64,000 bases of DNA from Teretinema sp942493045 (GCA_942493045.1 OW818665.1:2232001-2296000), one strand, 5' to 3'. Shown: positions 7,341-16,665, counted from the first letter of the stretch. Numbers and translations are program-made. Notes: generated by a model from the letters alone, not told the origin.

Positions 7341-9149
7341 ATGAGTAAACCAACTAAAACCACTGGAAAAAACCGATTTATTCCATTACTGGCAGTAACC
7401 CTCGTTACTATCATCCTGCCAATATTAGTCATTGGGCTGCTTGAAATCGCGCTCACTCTGACAGATTATGGTGTACGCGCTAATCCTTTTGAGGAGTCAG
7501 CAATTCGCGGCAGTTATGTGCTGAATAGTGATTATCCTCACTTATTCTCAGCCTTCACCAAATCGCCAATTGAAGATCCCGACAAAGCCCTGCGACCCGT
7601 CTTATTTAGCGACCCCAAACCCGAGGGAGTATTTCGCATTTTTGTCTTGGGCGGTTCCAGCGCGCAGGGATTCCCCTTCCAAGGAGCGCATTCTTTTACT
7701 GGAATAGCCGGGGCCTTGCTCAATACAAAGCTCCAGAACGGTGAGGTTGAAGTTATCAACCTGGCCGCCTCGGCCATGAGTAGCTACTATATACAGGAAG
7801 TTTCACGGCATATCTGGAAATATGAGCCGGACCTGGTTTTGATTTATGCCGGACACAATGAATACTACGGTACAATCGGCGCAGGCAGTGGACGCGGACA
7901 CCTCGGCAAGTTGATTTATGTAAAGCTCAAAAATCTGCGTACCTTTCAATTACTCTTTAATATTATCAATGGCAATCCTGAAAAACAGGGAAGCCCTTCA
8001 ACAATGATGGAAGATCGCCTGGCGGCCGGTCAATTCCCCCAGGATGAAAACACAGATAGAATAATCGCTGAGCGCTTTATCGACAACCTGGAACAAGTTC
8101 GCCGGCAGTCGGCAAGGCATAACATCCCGTTGGTGGTTATGGATCCAGTTTCTAACTTAATTACAATGCCCCCCTTTAACAGCACCGACTCGGCCGATCT
8201 TCAACAACTCATCAAACTAGGTGAGGCAGCCGTTATACAGGAGACAGGGAATAAAGCCGAATGGGAAGCCGCGATTGCGGCGGACGCTCGAACCCAAACC
8301 AATGCCCACTTACTCTATCTTTTAGCTCTTGAACAAGGGAGAACCGGAAACTGGAACTACAGCTTACTAGCCGCCGCCAAAGACGCTGATACAGTTCCAT
8401 TCCGAGCCCGCGAGATATTGCGCGCCGAATTGGAAAAATGGGCTGAACAAAATTCTAACACGGTTCATTATATTCCTCTGGCCAAGGAACTTTACACGAC
8501 TGGAGGCGCTATTGCCTTCAGTGACTTCTACTTTATCGATCATTTGCACTTTAATTTACGCGGACAAATGGTGGTTGGCCGTATCCTGGCGGATCATTTA
8601 ATTGAGGCGACCGAATCAACCTTGCATTTGCCGGCTGGTAGCTGGCCCTATGCCGAAACCTTCAAAGACCACATCTTTTTCCATCCTGCCCTGGAAACAT
8701 ATATGCTACTGACCATGAGCAGCCTATTTGACGGCTCCCCCTGGAAAGACATGATCATCAAATATGACGCCCCCGGTTTACAGGCAACATTCGGTCAGAA
8801 CAAGTATCTTGCCATACCCTCTCTCCGGGCTCAGATTCTCGAGCGCCCCGCGGAAGCCCTGGGAATTATCAGCGAGTATTTAGTTGCCAATGAAATGTGG
8901 GAAGATTTGACTAATCTTTTGAACGCCATGGTATACATTAACCCCGGCAGCTACCGGCCTTATCTCAACCTGGCCAGCTTCCTCGATTCAGCGGGATTTA
9001 CGAATATCCAGATACTTAACAACTACCAGCGAGCCTGGCTGCTCTCCGGCAGGGACGGGGAAGTCCGGACAAAAATGGACGACTTTGCCAAGCGCGCCGG
9101 TTTCACAGATGAAATAAAGCAATTTTACGCCACTGCCGCCAAGCGCTGA
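7341..9149 (+). CDS. Membrane-anchored SGNH/GDSL-like hydrolase with helical C-terminal region (602 aa)
   Basis: One N-terminal membrane segment (about 15-38) is followed by an extracytoplasmic SGNH-type domain. Block I is FVLGGSSAQGFPF with the candidate nucleophile serine, block II NLAASAMSSYY, block III IYAGHNEYYG, and block V DHLHFNLRG. The last 150 residues are helical and repeat-like, perhaps TPR-type. Family members are esterases or acetyl-transfer-associated enzymes acting on glycans. The gene heads a four-gene cassette with a DUF5989 peptide, a carbamoyltransferase and an SxtJ-like protein, a combination I know from other bacteria but whose product is unknown. The substrate is not predictable from sequence. 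The ATG at 7341 has no Shine-Dalgarno and sits just after a good promoter. Confidence 0.8.
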   Translation: MSKPTKTTGKNRFIPLLAVTLVTIILPILVIGLLEIALTLTDYGVRANPFEESAIRGSYVLNSDYPHLFSAFTKSPIEDPDKALRPVLFSDPKPEGVFRIFVLGGSSAQGFPFQGAHSFTGIAGALLNTKLQNGEVEVINLAASAMSSYYIQEVSRHIWKYEPDLVLIYAGHNEYYGTIGAGSGRGHLGKLIYVKLKNLRTFQLLFNIINGNPEKQGSPSTMMEDRLAAGQFPQDENTDRIIAERFIDNLEQVRRQSARHNIPLVVMDPVSNLITMPPFNSTDSADLQQLIKLGEAAVIQETGNKAEWEAAIAADARTQTNAHLLYLLALEQGRTGNWNYSLLAAAKDADTVPFRAREILRAELEKWAEQNSNTVHYIPLAKELYTTGGAIAFSDFYFIDHLHFNLRGQMVVGRILADHLIEATESTLHLPAGSWPYAETFKDHIFFHPALETYMLLTMSSLFDGSPWKDMIIKYDAPGLQATFGQNKYLAIPSLRAQILERPAEALGIISEYLVANEMWEDLTNLLNAMVYINPGSYRPYLNLASFLDSAGFTNIQILNNYQRAWLLSGRDGEVRTKMDDFAKRAGFTDEIKQFYATAAKR

Positions 9150-9165
9150 AAAGGGGTTAACGGAT

Positions 9166-9324
9166 ATGAGCAAATTCAGAGTTATTTCGGAGCTGGTAGC
9201 CTATCTGGCTCATCATAAAAAACTTTTTTTACTGCCCCTACTGGTGCTGTTGGGACTCATAATTGTGGTGGTTTTAGTGGCTCAGTCTCAGGCCCTGGCA
9301 CCCTTTATTTATTCGCTGTTCTGA
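9166..9324 (+). CDS. DUF5989-like small membrane peptide (52 aa)
   Basis: This is a 52-residue protein: a basic amphipathic N-terminus (MSKFRVISEL, HHKK), one membrane helix (about 20-39, LLPLLVLLGLIIVVV), and the ending AQSQALAPFIYSLF. The length, the single helix and the ALAPFIYSLF-type tail match small proteins annotated DUF5989 that sit beside carbamoyltransferases. It lies 16 bp after the SGNH gene and 16 bp before the carbamoyltransferase, all on one strand. A probable role is a membrane tether or partner for the carbamoyltransferase/SxtJ complex; this is inference from constant association. Confidence 0.75.
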   Translation: MSKFRVISELVAYLAHHKKLFLLPLLVLLGLIIVVVLVAQSQALAPFIYSLF

Positions 9325-9340
9325 CAAAGGTTAGGACACA

Positions 9341-11188
9341 GTGTATATTCTCGGAATTTCGGCTTTTTACCATGACAGCGCCGCCGCCTTAGTCCGCGAC
9401 GGTGAAGTCATTGCCGCGGCGCAGGAAGAGCGCTTCAGCCGCGTCAAGGGCGATTCAGGTTTTCCTACTCTGGCCGTTCAATTTTGTCTGTCTGAAGCGG
9501 GTATCACGGTGGCCGATCTAAAAACCGTCGTCTACTACGACAAACCGATTGTCACCTTTGACCGGCTGTTGTGCAGTTATCTGCACCGCGCGCCGGCGGG
9601 CTTCAGCTCTTTTTATAAAGCTATTCCGCTGTGGCTTAAAAGCAAGCTCTGGATGGAAGACACCATTCGCAAACACCTGCCACAGGCCCCACAGATACTG
9701 TTCTCCCGGCATCACCACAGTCACGCCGCCAGCGCTTTTTATCCCTCGCCCTTCCACAGCGCGGCCATTATCACCCTGGACGGGGTCGGGGAATGGGACA
9801 CCACCACCATCGGCTCAGGCGAAGGCAGCGGCCTGAATCTGCACAAAACCATCCACTTTCCGCACTCCCTGGGATTACTGTATTCGGCCTTTACATTGTA
9901 TTGCGGATTCAAGGTAAACTCCGGAGAGTATAAACTGATGGGACTAGCGCCCTACGGAACGCCGCGTTACGCCGAGCTGATTAAAAAAGAGCTGATTAAC
10001 CTGGCTGAGGACGGCAGTTACACCCTTAACGAGCGTTATTTTAACTATATATCCGGTCTGAGGATGATTAACCGCCGTTTTGAGCGCCTGTTCGGTCAGA
10101 AGGCCTTGCCGCAGGGCGGCGTGCCGACACCCTTTTATATGGACATTGCCGCCAGCATTCAAGCGGTACTGGAAGACGCCGTAATCGCGATCGCTAAACG
10201 AGCCCGCGCCTTAACCGGAGAGCGCTTTTTAGTTCTCGCCGGCGGCGTGGCATTGAACAGTGTAGCCAATTACCGCATTCTAAAAGAAAGCGGTTTTGAA
10301 GACATCTGGATTCAACCGGCGGCCGGAGACGCCGGCGGCGCCGTCGGCGCCGCGCTCTATGCCAGCCACGCCCTGTTCGGCGCTCCGCGTAACCGTAGCC
10401 CGGCCGGAGTTTCCTTCGACGCTCCCGCGGATGGCATGTCCGGCGCCCTGCTGGGTCCCTCCTTTACCGACGCGCAAGCCGCCGCCGAGCTGGACAAGCT
10501 GGGCGCGACCTATACCCTCCTGAGCGAGACTGAGCTTTTCGAAACGGTGGCCGCCGATATCGCCGCCGGACGGGTTGCCGGTTGGGTGCAGGGCCGGATG
10601 GAGTTCGGTCCACGGGCCCTCGGTAACCGCTCCATTCTGGGCGATCCCCGCAGCCCGGAAATGCAGAAAACAATGAACATCAAAATAAAGTTCCGGGAGG
10701 GTTTCCGCCCCTTCGCGCCCTCGGTTATCGCCGAAGAAACCGCCGCCTGGTTTAATTTTGACCGCAGCTCCCCCTATATGCTGCAAGTCTGCCCGGTCGC
10801 CGGCGCCCGCCTGCTGCCGGCGCCGACAAACGAACCTTCCGGGTTTGAGCGCCTGAAAATTCCGCGCTCCGACATACCGGCGGTAACGCACGTCGACAAC
10901 AGCGCCCGTATCCAAACCGTGCACCAAAGCACCAATCCGCGGTACTACGCTCTGATTAAAGCGTTTCAAAAACTGACCAGCTGTCCGGTACTGATCAATA
11001 CCAGTTTCAATGTCCGCGGCGAGCCGATAGTCTGCACCCCCGCGGATGCCTTCCGCTGCTTTCTGGGCACCGACATGGACGTGCTGGTGATCGGCAATCT
11101 GTATCTGAAAAAATCCGAACAGGACACTTCCCGGCCGGAAGTGCGCAGCATCCTGGACGCCTGGAGGAAAAGCCATGTTATCGACTAA
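9341..11188 (+). CDS. NodU/CmcH-family carbamoyltransferase (615 aa)
   Basis: This family transfers a carbamoyl group from carbamoyl phosphate to a hydroxyl of a sugar or secondary metabolite through a carbamoyl-adenylate intermediate. The N-terminal Kae1-like domain starts MYILGISAFYHDSAAAL and has the metal/nucleotide-binding HHHSHAASAF (about 125-134), ITLDGVGEW, and LAGGVALNSVANYRI. The C-terminal YrdC-like domain has GRMEFGPRALGNRSILGDPR, FRPFAPSV and INTSFNVRGEPIV. Its length is typical. The start is a GTG at 9341. It shares a transcript with the SGNH and DUF5989 genes before it and overlaps the SxtJ-like gene by 14 bp. The acceptor is unknown; a cell-surface glycan or lipid is plausible. 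Confidence 0.92.
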   Translation: MYILGISAFYHDSAAALVRDGEVIAAAQEERFSRVKGDSGFPTLAVQFCLSEAGITVADLKTVVYYDKPIVTFDRLLCSYLHRAPAGFSSFYKAIPLWLKSKLWMEDTIRKHLPQAPQILFSRHHHSHAASAFYPSPFHSAAIITLDGVGEWDTTTIGSGEGSGLNLHKTIHFPHSLGLLYSAFTLYCGFKVNSGEYKLMGLAPYGTPRYAELIKKELINLAEDGSYTLNERYFNYISGLRMINRRFERLFGQKALPQGGVPTPFYMDIAASIQAVLEDAVIAIAKRARALTGERFLVLAGGVALNSVANYRILKESGFEDIWIQPAAGDAGGAVGAALYASHALFGAPRNRSPAGVSFDAPADGMSGALLGPSFTDAQAAAELDKLGATYTLLSETELFETVAADIAAGRVAGWVQGRMEFGPRALGNRSILGDPRSPEMQKTMNIKIKFREGFRPFAPSVIAEETAAWFNFDRSSPYMLQVCPVAGARLLPAPTNEPSGFERLKIPRSDIPAVTHVDNSARIQTVHQSTNPRYYALIKAFQKLTSCPVLINTSFNVRGEPIVCTPADAFRCFLGTDMDVLVIGNLYLKKSEQDTSRPEVRSILDAWRKSHVID

Positions 11189-11546
11189 CCGGCGCTTTGC
11201 CCTTTCACTGTGCATCGGCATGTCCGTCGCTACCGCCTTCACTTTTTGGAGAGGTCACATCACGGCATCCATCATCATCGCCTCGCTGGCTGCTCTGCAT
11301 GTATTGGCAGCCCTGTTCGCGCCGCGGCTGCTGACGCCTTCGAGGCTGTTTCTGGAAGGCTTGGTAAACACTATCGGGCGCTTTGTTTCGATCGTGACCA
11401 TGACGCTTTTTTTCGCTCTGATCTTTACACCCTTTTCGTTACTCTGGCGGCTGATCGGAAAAGACAGCCTCAAAAAAACCGATCCGGTCTGGCTGGATAT
11501 TACGGCCCATGAAAACGACAGCGAGGGTCTCAAGCGGCTGTTCTAG
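11175..11546 (+). CDS. SxtJ-like small membrane protein (123 aa)
   Basis: Three to four hydrophobic helices (about 7-24, 29-48, 63-92) are followed by a short polar tail (IGKDSLKKTDPVW). The C-terminal pattern and the partnership with a carbamoyltransferase fit the SxtJ family, small proteins beside carbamoyltransferases in saxitoxin-type and unrelated clusters. The start codon lies inside the carbamoyltransferase gene (14-bp overlap), implying coupled translation. Function is unknown; it probably anchors the enzyme at the membrane. It is the last gene of the cassette; the 168 bp that follow hold no clear terminator. Confidence 0.72.
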   Translation: MLSTNRRFALSLCIGMSVATAFTFWRGHITASIIIASLAALHVLAALFAPRLLTPSRLFLEGLVNTIGRFVSIVTMTLFFALIFTPFSLLWRLIGKDSLKKTDPVWLDITAHENDSEGLKRLF

Positions 11547-11714
11547 CAAACTGGCTGCGGAAACGCGACATCGCCGGGCTTATTGCAAAGCCGCGCCTCG
11601 CACTGTCGGCGACTAAGCGCCCGCTCATGAGAATCCGGTCATTTTTTTGTTAATAATGTGTTATCATTCAATCATGGATGTGACATTTCGGCCCTGTTAT
11701 TGTAAGGTCAGGCT

Positions 11715-12407
11715 ATGAGCAATGAACGCATTTTAGCTGTGGACGACGAACCGGCGATTCTCGAACTGGAGCGCTATAACCTTGAAAAAGAAGGGTTTAC
11801 GGTGCTGACAGCCAAGGATGGCGAGGAAGCGCTGCGCCTGGCAGCCGCCGAACAGCCGGAGCTGATCCTGCTGGACCTGATGCTGCCGCGCCTGAGCGGC
11901 CTAGACGTCTGCCGGAAACTGCGCGAAAACCCACTGACCTCCGGCATCCCGGTAATCATGGTTACCGCCCGTACCGAAGACAGCGATGTGGTTCTGGGAC
12001 TGGAACTCGGAGCCGAGGACTATGTTACCAAACCCTTTTCGCCGCGCGTCCTTGTCGCCCGGGTGCGCACCATCCTGCGCCGGAAAAACCGCAAAGCACC
12101 CGTTCCGGAGGGCAAAAGCACCGCCATCCACGGCATCACCATCGATCCCGAGCGCCACGAAATTTTTTCGGAGGGCATTCCGCTCTTACTCTCGGTTACC
12201 GAATTTCAGATACTGGAATACCTGGCCCAAAATCCGGGCAGAGTTTTTTCGCGCAACCAGATAATTAACGCCGTCAAGGGCGGCTCCTACCCGGTGACAG
12301 AGCGATCAATCGATGTGCAGATCCTGAGCATCCGTAAAAAACTGGCCGATAAAGCCGAGTTGATCGAAACCATCCGCGGTATCGGCTACCGCATGAGGGA
12401 CGAGTGA
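11715..12407 (+). CDS. phoB: PhoB-type response regulator (230 aa)
   Basis: This is an OmpR/PhoB-family DNA-binding response regulator. The receiver domain (1-120) has the acidic pair D10-D11, phospho-acceptor D54 (LLDLMLP), a switch T in VTART and the lysine in VTKPFSP. The C-terminal winged helix (about 135-230) has LSVTEFQILEYLAQNPGRVFSRNQI, VTERSIDVQILSIRKKL and RGIGYRM. It overlaps the downstream sensor kinase by 4 bp. The pst operon lies 4.5 kb upstream on the other strand, which with the PhoR-like architecture of the partner makes phosphate regulation the best guess. An AGG-containing weak ribosome-binding site precedes the ATG. Confidence 0.88.
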   Translation: MSNERILAVDDEPAILELERYNLEKEGFTVLTAKDGEEALRLAAAEQPELILLDLMLPRLSGLDVCRKLRENPLTSGIPVIMVTARTEDSDVVLGLELGAEDYVTKPFSPRVLVARVRTILRRKNRKAPVPEGKSTAIHGITIDPERHEIFSEGIPLLLSVTEFQILEYLAQNPGRVFSRNQIINAVKGGSYPVTERSIDVQILSIRKKLADKAELIETIRGIGYRMRDE

Positions 12408-14239
12408 GCGGCCGGCCGCGCGCGCCGAAAACCTGGCTTTTCCTGTTCTCGGCCACCGGAGGAGCCCTGCTTTTCGCCCTGGCTTCTTTTACGGCCGTCA
12501 GCCTCTATGCCCTGAAAAACACCGCCTACCGCCAAACCACCGATAACCTCCGTCAGTTCAGCTACGCCGTAGCCAATTTTCTAGACAGTGAGCATCAGCT
12601 GCTCGAACCGGCGGCTCTTCAGCAATTTTGCGAACGTTTCGGCGCCGAACCGGATTTCCGCATCTCGGTAATTGATCAAGACGGCACGGTTATCGCCGAC
12701 TCCAACGCCGATCCGGAGGAGCTGGAAAACCACAGCAACCGTCCGGAGGTGGAAGCCGCACTTGGAGGAACAGAGCGCGGTATCGTCCGGTTCAGTACCA
12801 CGCTCGGGAAACGGCTGGTATACTACGCCATTCCCTATCAAAGCTATGCCATCCGCCTGGCGGTCACCGTGGACTATGTGGATATGGCCGCCGGGCAGGT
12901 AACACTGATTATCATCTGCGCGGCTTCAGCCATTTTACTGTTCGCCATGCTGGGCACCTTACTGGTGGCCAGAAAAATCGTCACACCCCTGACCATTGTG
13001 GAGCGCTCTGCCGTTTCCTGGGCCGCCGGAAACCTGGCCAATCGATCGAGTCTCACTTCAGAAACGACCCGGCAATGGCCGCGGGAAATCGCGTCCCTGG
13101 CCGGAGCCTTTTCGCAAATGGCGGAACGTCTGGATGAACGCATGGCTGCGCTTAATGAGCGTGACCGTGAAACAGGCGCTATTCTGGGAAGCATGAATGA
13201 CGCCCTGATCGTGCTGGACAGCGATATGACGGTCCTGCGTGTCAATTCGGCGGCTGAGCGGCTTTTCGCCGTTTCCTCCCGCGAGTCCTGCGGTGTTCCG
13301 CTGATTCAAAGCGTGCGCAATACCGATATTGTGGACTTTGCCGCCGCCAATCACGGTAAAGACGCTGAACAGACCATCGAGTTGCGCGGGACCCGCTCTT
13401 CCGCCTATCGGTCCATTCTGGTACGTACCGCGCCGATTCTGCCTAAAAGCGCCGGCCGGCCGGCCCCGTCGCAACTGCTGGTCTTCAGCGATATCACCCG
13501 CCTCAAACTGCTGGAACGCGTTCGCAAGGATTTTGTGGCCAATGTTTCCCATGAACTGAAAACACCGATCACATCGATTAAAGGCTTTATCGAGACCCTC
13601 AAGGATGGGGCCCTGGAAGATACCGTCGCCGCCCGGCGTTTCCTGGATATCATGGACCAGCAGTCCTCGCGTATGAGCGCGATTATTGACGACTTGCTGG
13701 CCATTTCCCGCCTGGAACAGGGTGAAAACGTGCATCTCTCCCGTGAAATGACAGATATTGGCGTCTTGCTGGCCAGCGTCGGCCGACTGTCCGCCGACGC
13801 CGCCGCTAAAAAAAAGACAGAGCTGTTTTTCGATTCGCCGCCGGCTCTGCAAGCCTCTTTGAATCCCGGACTGATCGAGCAGGCTCTTACCAATTTGGTT
13901 ATCAACGCCATTACCTACAGTCCGGAGAAATCCACCGTCAGAATCTCGGCCTCAATTATTCCAGCCGATGGTACCGATGGCGCCTCCGTCGAAACCCTGG
14001 TGTTTGCGGTGCGCGATAACGGCCCGGGCATCAGCGAACGCTACCATCAGCGGATTTTTGAACGCTTTTACCGAATTGACAAGGGACGCAGCCGCGAAAA
14101 CGGCGGAACCGGCCTCGGCCTCTCCATCGTAAAACACATCGCCCTGATTCATGGCGGTACGGTCGAGCTGGAAAGCGCCGAAGGAAGCGGCAGTATCTTC
14201 AGGATCAGGCTACCCCAAAAAGCTCAGAACGGTTCCTGA
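12404..14239 (+). CDS. phoR: PhoR-type sensor histidine kinase (611 aa)
   Basis: Membrane sensor kinase: TM1 (about 8-32), an extracytoplasmic sensor domain of about 130 residues, TM2 (about 165-188), HAMP (190-245), PAS (about 255-365), then the kinase core. The H-box is VANVSHELKTPITSIKGF, the N-box NLVINAITYS, G1 DNGPGIS and G2 GGTGLGLSIVKH. All catalytic motifs are intact. The TM-HAMP-PAS-HisKA order is that of Gram-positive-style PhoR. Translation starts at a GTG (12404) overlapping the phoB stop (GTGA). It should phosphorylate the preceding regulator and probably controls pstSCA. The large extracytoplasmic domain suggests it senses a ligand directly. Confidence 0.88.
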   Translation: MSGRPRAPKTWLFLFSATGGALLFALASFTAVSLYALKNTAYRQTTDNLRQFSYAVANFLDSEHQLLEPAALQQFCERFGAEPDFRISVIDQDGTVIADSNADPEELENHSNRPEVEAALGGTERGIVRFSTTLGKRLVYYAIPYQSYAIRLAVTVDYVDMAAGQVTLIIICAASAILLFAMLGTLLVARKIVTPLTIVERSAVSWAAGNLANRSSLTSETTRQWPREIASLAGAFSQMAERLDERMAALNERDRETGAILGSMNDALIVLDSDMTVLRVNSAAERLFAVSSRESCGVPLIQSVRNTDIVDFAAANHGKDAEQTIELRGTRSSAYRSILVRTAPILPKSAGRPAPSQLLVFSDITRLKLLERVRKDFVANVSHELKTPITSIKGFIETLKDGALEDTVAARRFLDIMDQQSSRMSAIIDDLLAISRLEQGENVHLSREMTDIGVLLASVGRLSADAAAKKKTELFFDSPPALQASLNPGLIEQALTNLVINAITYSPEKSTVRISASIIPADGTDGASVETLVFAVRDNGPGISERYHQRIFERFYRIDKGRSRENGGTGLGLSIVKHIALIHGGTVELESAEGSGSIFRIRLPQKAQNGS

Positions 14240-14287
14240 AAGACTCACTGTGCGTTCGATGCTTCAGTATGCAGGAAGCCGCGTTTC

Positions 14288-14296
14288 TGCTATATT
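14288..14296 (+). promoter_or_regulatory. Extended -10 element before the pseudouridine synthase gene
   Basis: TGC-TATATT forms an extended -10 (TGn). The hexamer at 14291-14296 ends 7 bases before the ATG at 14304. No clear -35 and no Shine-Dalgarno are present, so a leaderless transcript is likely. Confidence 0.5.
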
Positions 14297-14303
14297 TCAA
14301 GCT

Positions 14304-15128
14304 ATGAAAACAGCTCCCTTATTCACTGTCGTGTATCAGGATGAACATATCGTCGTACTCAATAAAGCCTCCGGCCTCCTGGTAGCCGCAGACCGCTGGG
14401 ATCCGGACGCGCCCCGGCTGGATACCGCCGCTACCGAACAGCTCTGCCAGGGCGGAGGACGGCTGTTCGCGGTGCATCGTATCGATAAAGACACTTCCGG
14501 TCTGGTACTTTACGCCCGCACCGAAACCGCGCACCGCGCCATCAGCATGGCCTTTGAACAGCGTCAGGTGGAAAAAACCTATCATGCCCTGGTAAACGGC
14601 AGACCGCTCTGGGAAGAACTGACAGTGGATCTGCCGCTGCGTATTGACGGGGACACCAAGCACCGCACCGTGCCGGACAAACACAAGGGAAAACCTTCAC
14701 AAACTGATTTCCGCTTTCTTGGCGCCTGCGGGCCCTACAGCTGGATTGAAGCCAAGCCGGTCACCGGCCGCACCCACCAGATCCGCGTGCATCTTGCCAA
14801 AAACGGACTGACCATTGTCTGCGACCCGCTGTACGGCTCCGCCGAAGCTCTCTATCTTTCCAAAATCAAGCGTTCCTGGCGCGGCGATGAATTCGATGAG
14901 CGGCCGATACTGAACCGCCTCGGGCTGCACGCCTGGAAAATGAAAATCGCCCATCCAAAGACGGGCGAAATGATGGAGTTTACGGCACCCTACCCCAAAG
15001 ATCTGGACAGCGTGCGCAAGCAGCTGGCTAAACTGTTCAGGACCGACCCGCTTTGCGAGAAGGCGGTTGTCGAGGAGCAGAATCAGTCGACGCTGGCCGA
15101 CCCGTCGTCCTGGGGTGGTCGACGCTGA
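14304..15128 (+). CDS. RluA-family pseudouridine synthase (274 aa)
   Basis: The enzyme isomerises uridine to pseudouridine in rRNA or tRNA. The catalytic motif HRIDKDTSGLVL carries the active-site aspartate. The family blocks YHALV, VTGRTHQIRVHL and LGLHAWKM are also present. There is no S4 domain, so it is closest to the RluA/TruC-like short members. I chose ATG 14304 because earlier starts would lie inside phoR and add unrelated sequence. The C-terminal 30 residues overlap the convergent Rsm22-like gene by 92 bp. The position modified cannot be told from sequence alone. Confidence 0.9.
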   Translation: MKTAPLFTVVYQDEHIVVLNKASGLLVAADRWDPDAPRLDTAATEQLCQGGGRLFAVHRIDKDTSGLVLYARTETAHRAISMAFEQRQVEKTYHALVNGRPLWEELTVDLPLRIDGDTKHRTVPDKHKGKPSQTDFRFLGACGPYSWIEAKPVTGRTHQIRVHLAKNGLTIVCDPLYGSAEALYLSKIKRSWRGDEFDERPILNRLGLHAWKMKIAHPKTGEMMEFTAPYPKDLDSVRKQLAKLFRTDPLCEKAVVEEQNQSTLADPSSWGGRR

Positions 15129-16665
15129 TCAACAGGGCTCCGGTTTTTCCGTCCCGCTCCGCCGTGCTTAACTCCGGGACTTTCACATAAACCAGGGAGC
15201 CGGAAACGCAAGTCTCCAGCATGGCGCGAGCCGAACCGCTTCCGGCCAGCAACACCATCCCTAACTTCGAACAGCCGTAGCGGCCCGTCCGGAACGGCGG
15301 CAACTTGATCACATCCGAAACAATACGTACCGCCAGAGCCTCCGGCGCTACGCCTTTCGGCAGGGCAGTCTTCGCCGGATCAGTCTCCGTGGAGATACTT
15401 CCCGTGGAAACAGACTCTGTCGCGGCTGACGATTGTTCCGCGCGGGCATACACAAAGGAAAGCGCGGCCCGGTCTTTGGCCAGGCCCGCGTCGACCGACA
15501 GCCGATGCAAAGCCGCCGGCGCGTCGGCGGTATCAAAGGTAAAATGACACCACTTTCCAAAGCGCAACCCCGGAAACGGGCACTGAAGTTGATGCGGGCA
15601 GGGCGCGAGTACAAAAAAGTTTTTTGAGATCAGGGCATCGCGCAGTAAACTGATAAAGCGGCCGGCGCGCGGAATTCCCGGCTCAATAACCAGCACCGCG
15701 CCGGTACCGCCGGTATAGGCAATCAAATCGGAAGCGTGCTTTTTAGTTTGAGCTTCCAGAGCCAGCGGATTATCCCAATACAGCTCATTAAACATATTCG
15801 CGCTGGTAACCAGGGCGGAGCGGCGCTGAATTGAAACGCCGCACTCACCCCTGACGCGCACAATTTTCCAGGGAGTACCGCCGGTTTTGGCGCAGAGCGC
15901 GGTAAAAATCTCTTCGCCGGCCTTCAGGGCATTTTGGGAAATATCAACACAAAACCAGGTTAAATCCAGGGCCCTCAGTTCCGGCCGGCACATCCACAGC
16001 GCGATCGGTACGGTCAGGGGGCCGGAACCGAGGTCAACGGCGCAATCCCCGCTGTTCAGGGTGAAAGGCAGCGGCGTAAACAGCCGGCACAGGCGCACCA
16101 GATTCCACCACTGATAATAACGGATATAGGCTGAAAGGATGGCCGGGTCGTTCATGTAACCGACATGACGCTCGGAGCGCTCGTCTGTCAGTTCATGAGA
16201 AAGCTCCCGGATCCGGGAAGGCAGGAACTGTAATTTGCGGCCGTCCAGAGGCAACACATCCTGCACTATCGCCGGAAAGGCTTCCAGCAGTTTGGCGGTG
16301 CCGTCCGCGAGACCGGTAAAAACGGGAGTACCGGACGGTAGAGGCGGAAAAGCGCGGGCGGGAACCGTTGAAACGGAGGCGGAAACCGGGGTGGCTTGCG
16401 CGACAGACCGTGAACTGGAGCGGGAATCGACCCGGGGAAAGGGCGCCTTCTGACCAATCGGCCTGGCGACGCTCTTACCGGCGCTCTTACCAGCAGCCTT
16501 GCCGGCGGATTTACGGGCATCCGTCCCATCAGCGGACTCGCCGGTCGCGCCAGAGTTTGTGCCCTCTGGAATTCCAGAGGGCTTTTTCCCGGTATGACCG
16601 CGTTTCTTGCGGGAAACTATATCTTCATAAAAGGGCTTTTGCGGAAGACTGTCATTTTTCTTCAT
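15037..16665 (-). CDS. Rsm22-like SAM-dependent methyltransferase, paralogue 1 (542 aa)
   Basis: Residues 1-130 are a low-complexity basic/Ala-Ser-Pro-rich extension. The methyltransferase core has AYIRYYQWWNLVRLCRLF, the SAM-binding DLGSGPLTVPIALWM, and ALVTSANMFNELYWD. The cysteine cluster CPHQLQCPFPG...WCHF is a hallmark of the Rsm22 family (mitochondrial Rsm22/METTL17-like), whose members associate with the small ribosomal subunit and where these cysteines bind metal or Fe-S. The ATG has GGAG nearby and overlaps the MerR gene by 4 bp. The C-terminus overlaps the convergent pseudouridine synthase gene by 92 bp. A second, shorter family member lies at 57.3-58.4 kb. The family call is firm on motifs; the substrate is unproven. 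Confidence 0.8.
   Translation of the reverse strand: MKKNDSLPQKPFYEDIVSRKKRGHTGKKPSGIPEGTNSGATGESADGTDARKSAGKAAGKSAGKSVARPIGQKAPFPRVDSRSSSRSVAQATPVSASVSTVPARAFPPLPSGTPVFTGLADGTAKLLEAFPAIVQDVLPLDGRKLQFLPSRIRELSHELTDERSERHVGYMNDPAILSAYIRYYQWWNLVRLCRLFTPLPFTLNSGDCAVDLGSGPLTVPIALWMCRPELRALDLTWFCVDISQNALKAGEEIFTALCAKTGGTPWKIVRVRGECGVSIQRRSALVTSANMFNELYWDNPLALEAQTKKHASDLIAYTGGTGAVLVIEPGIPRAGRFISLLRDALISKNFFVLAPCPHQLQCPFPGLRFGKWCHFTFDTADAPAALHRLSVDAGLAKDRAALSFVYARAEQSSAATESVSTGSISTETDPAKTALPKGVAPEALAVRIVSDVIKLPPFRTGRYGCSKLGMVLLAGSGSARAMLETCVSGSLVYVKVPELSTAERDGKTGALLISVDHPRTTGRPASTDSAPRQPPSRKAGRS

Noticed and set aside
10280..11242. Minus-strand open frame of 320 codons opposite the carbamoyltransferase
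   Set aside because: Antisense to well-conserved catalytic motifs; long frames are expected opposite GC-rich genes.
11547..11714. Terminator or Pho box before phoB
   Set aside because: Only a 4-bp stem before a T-run and no repeat resembling a Pho box could be found.
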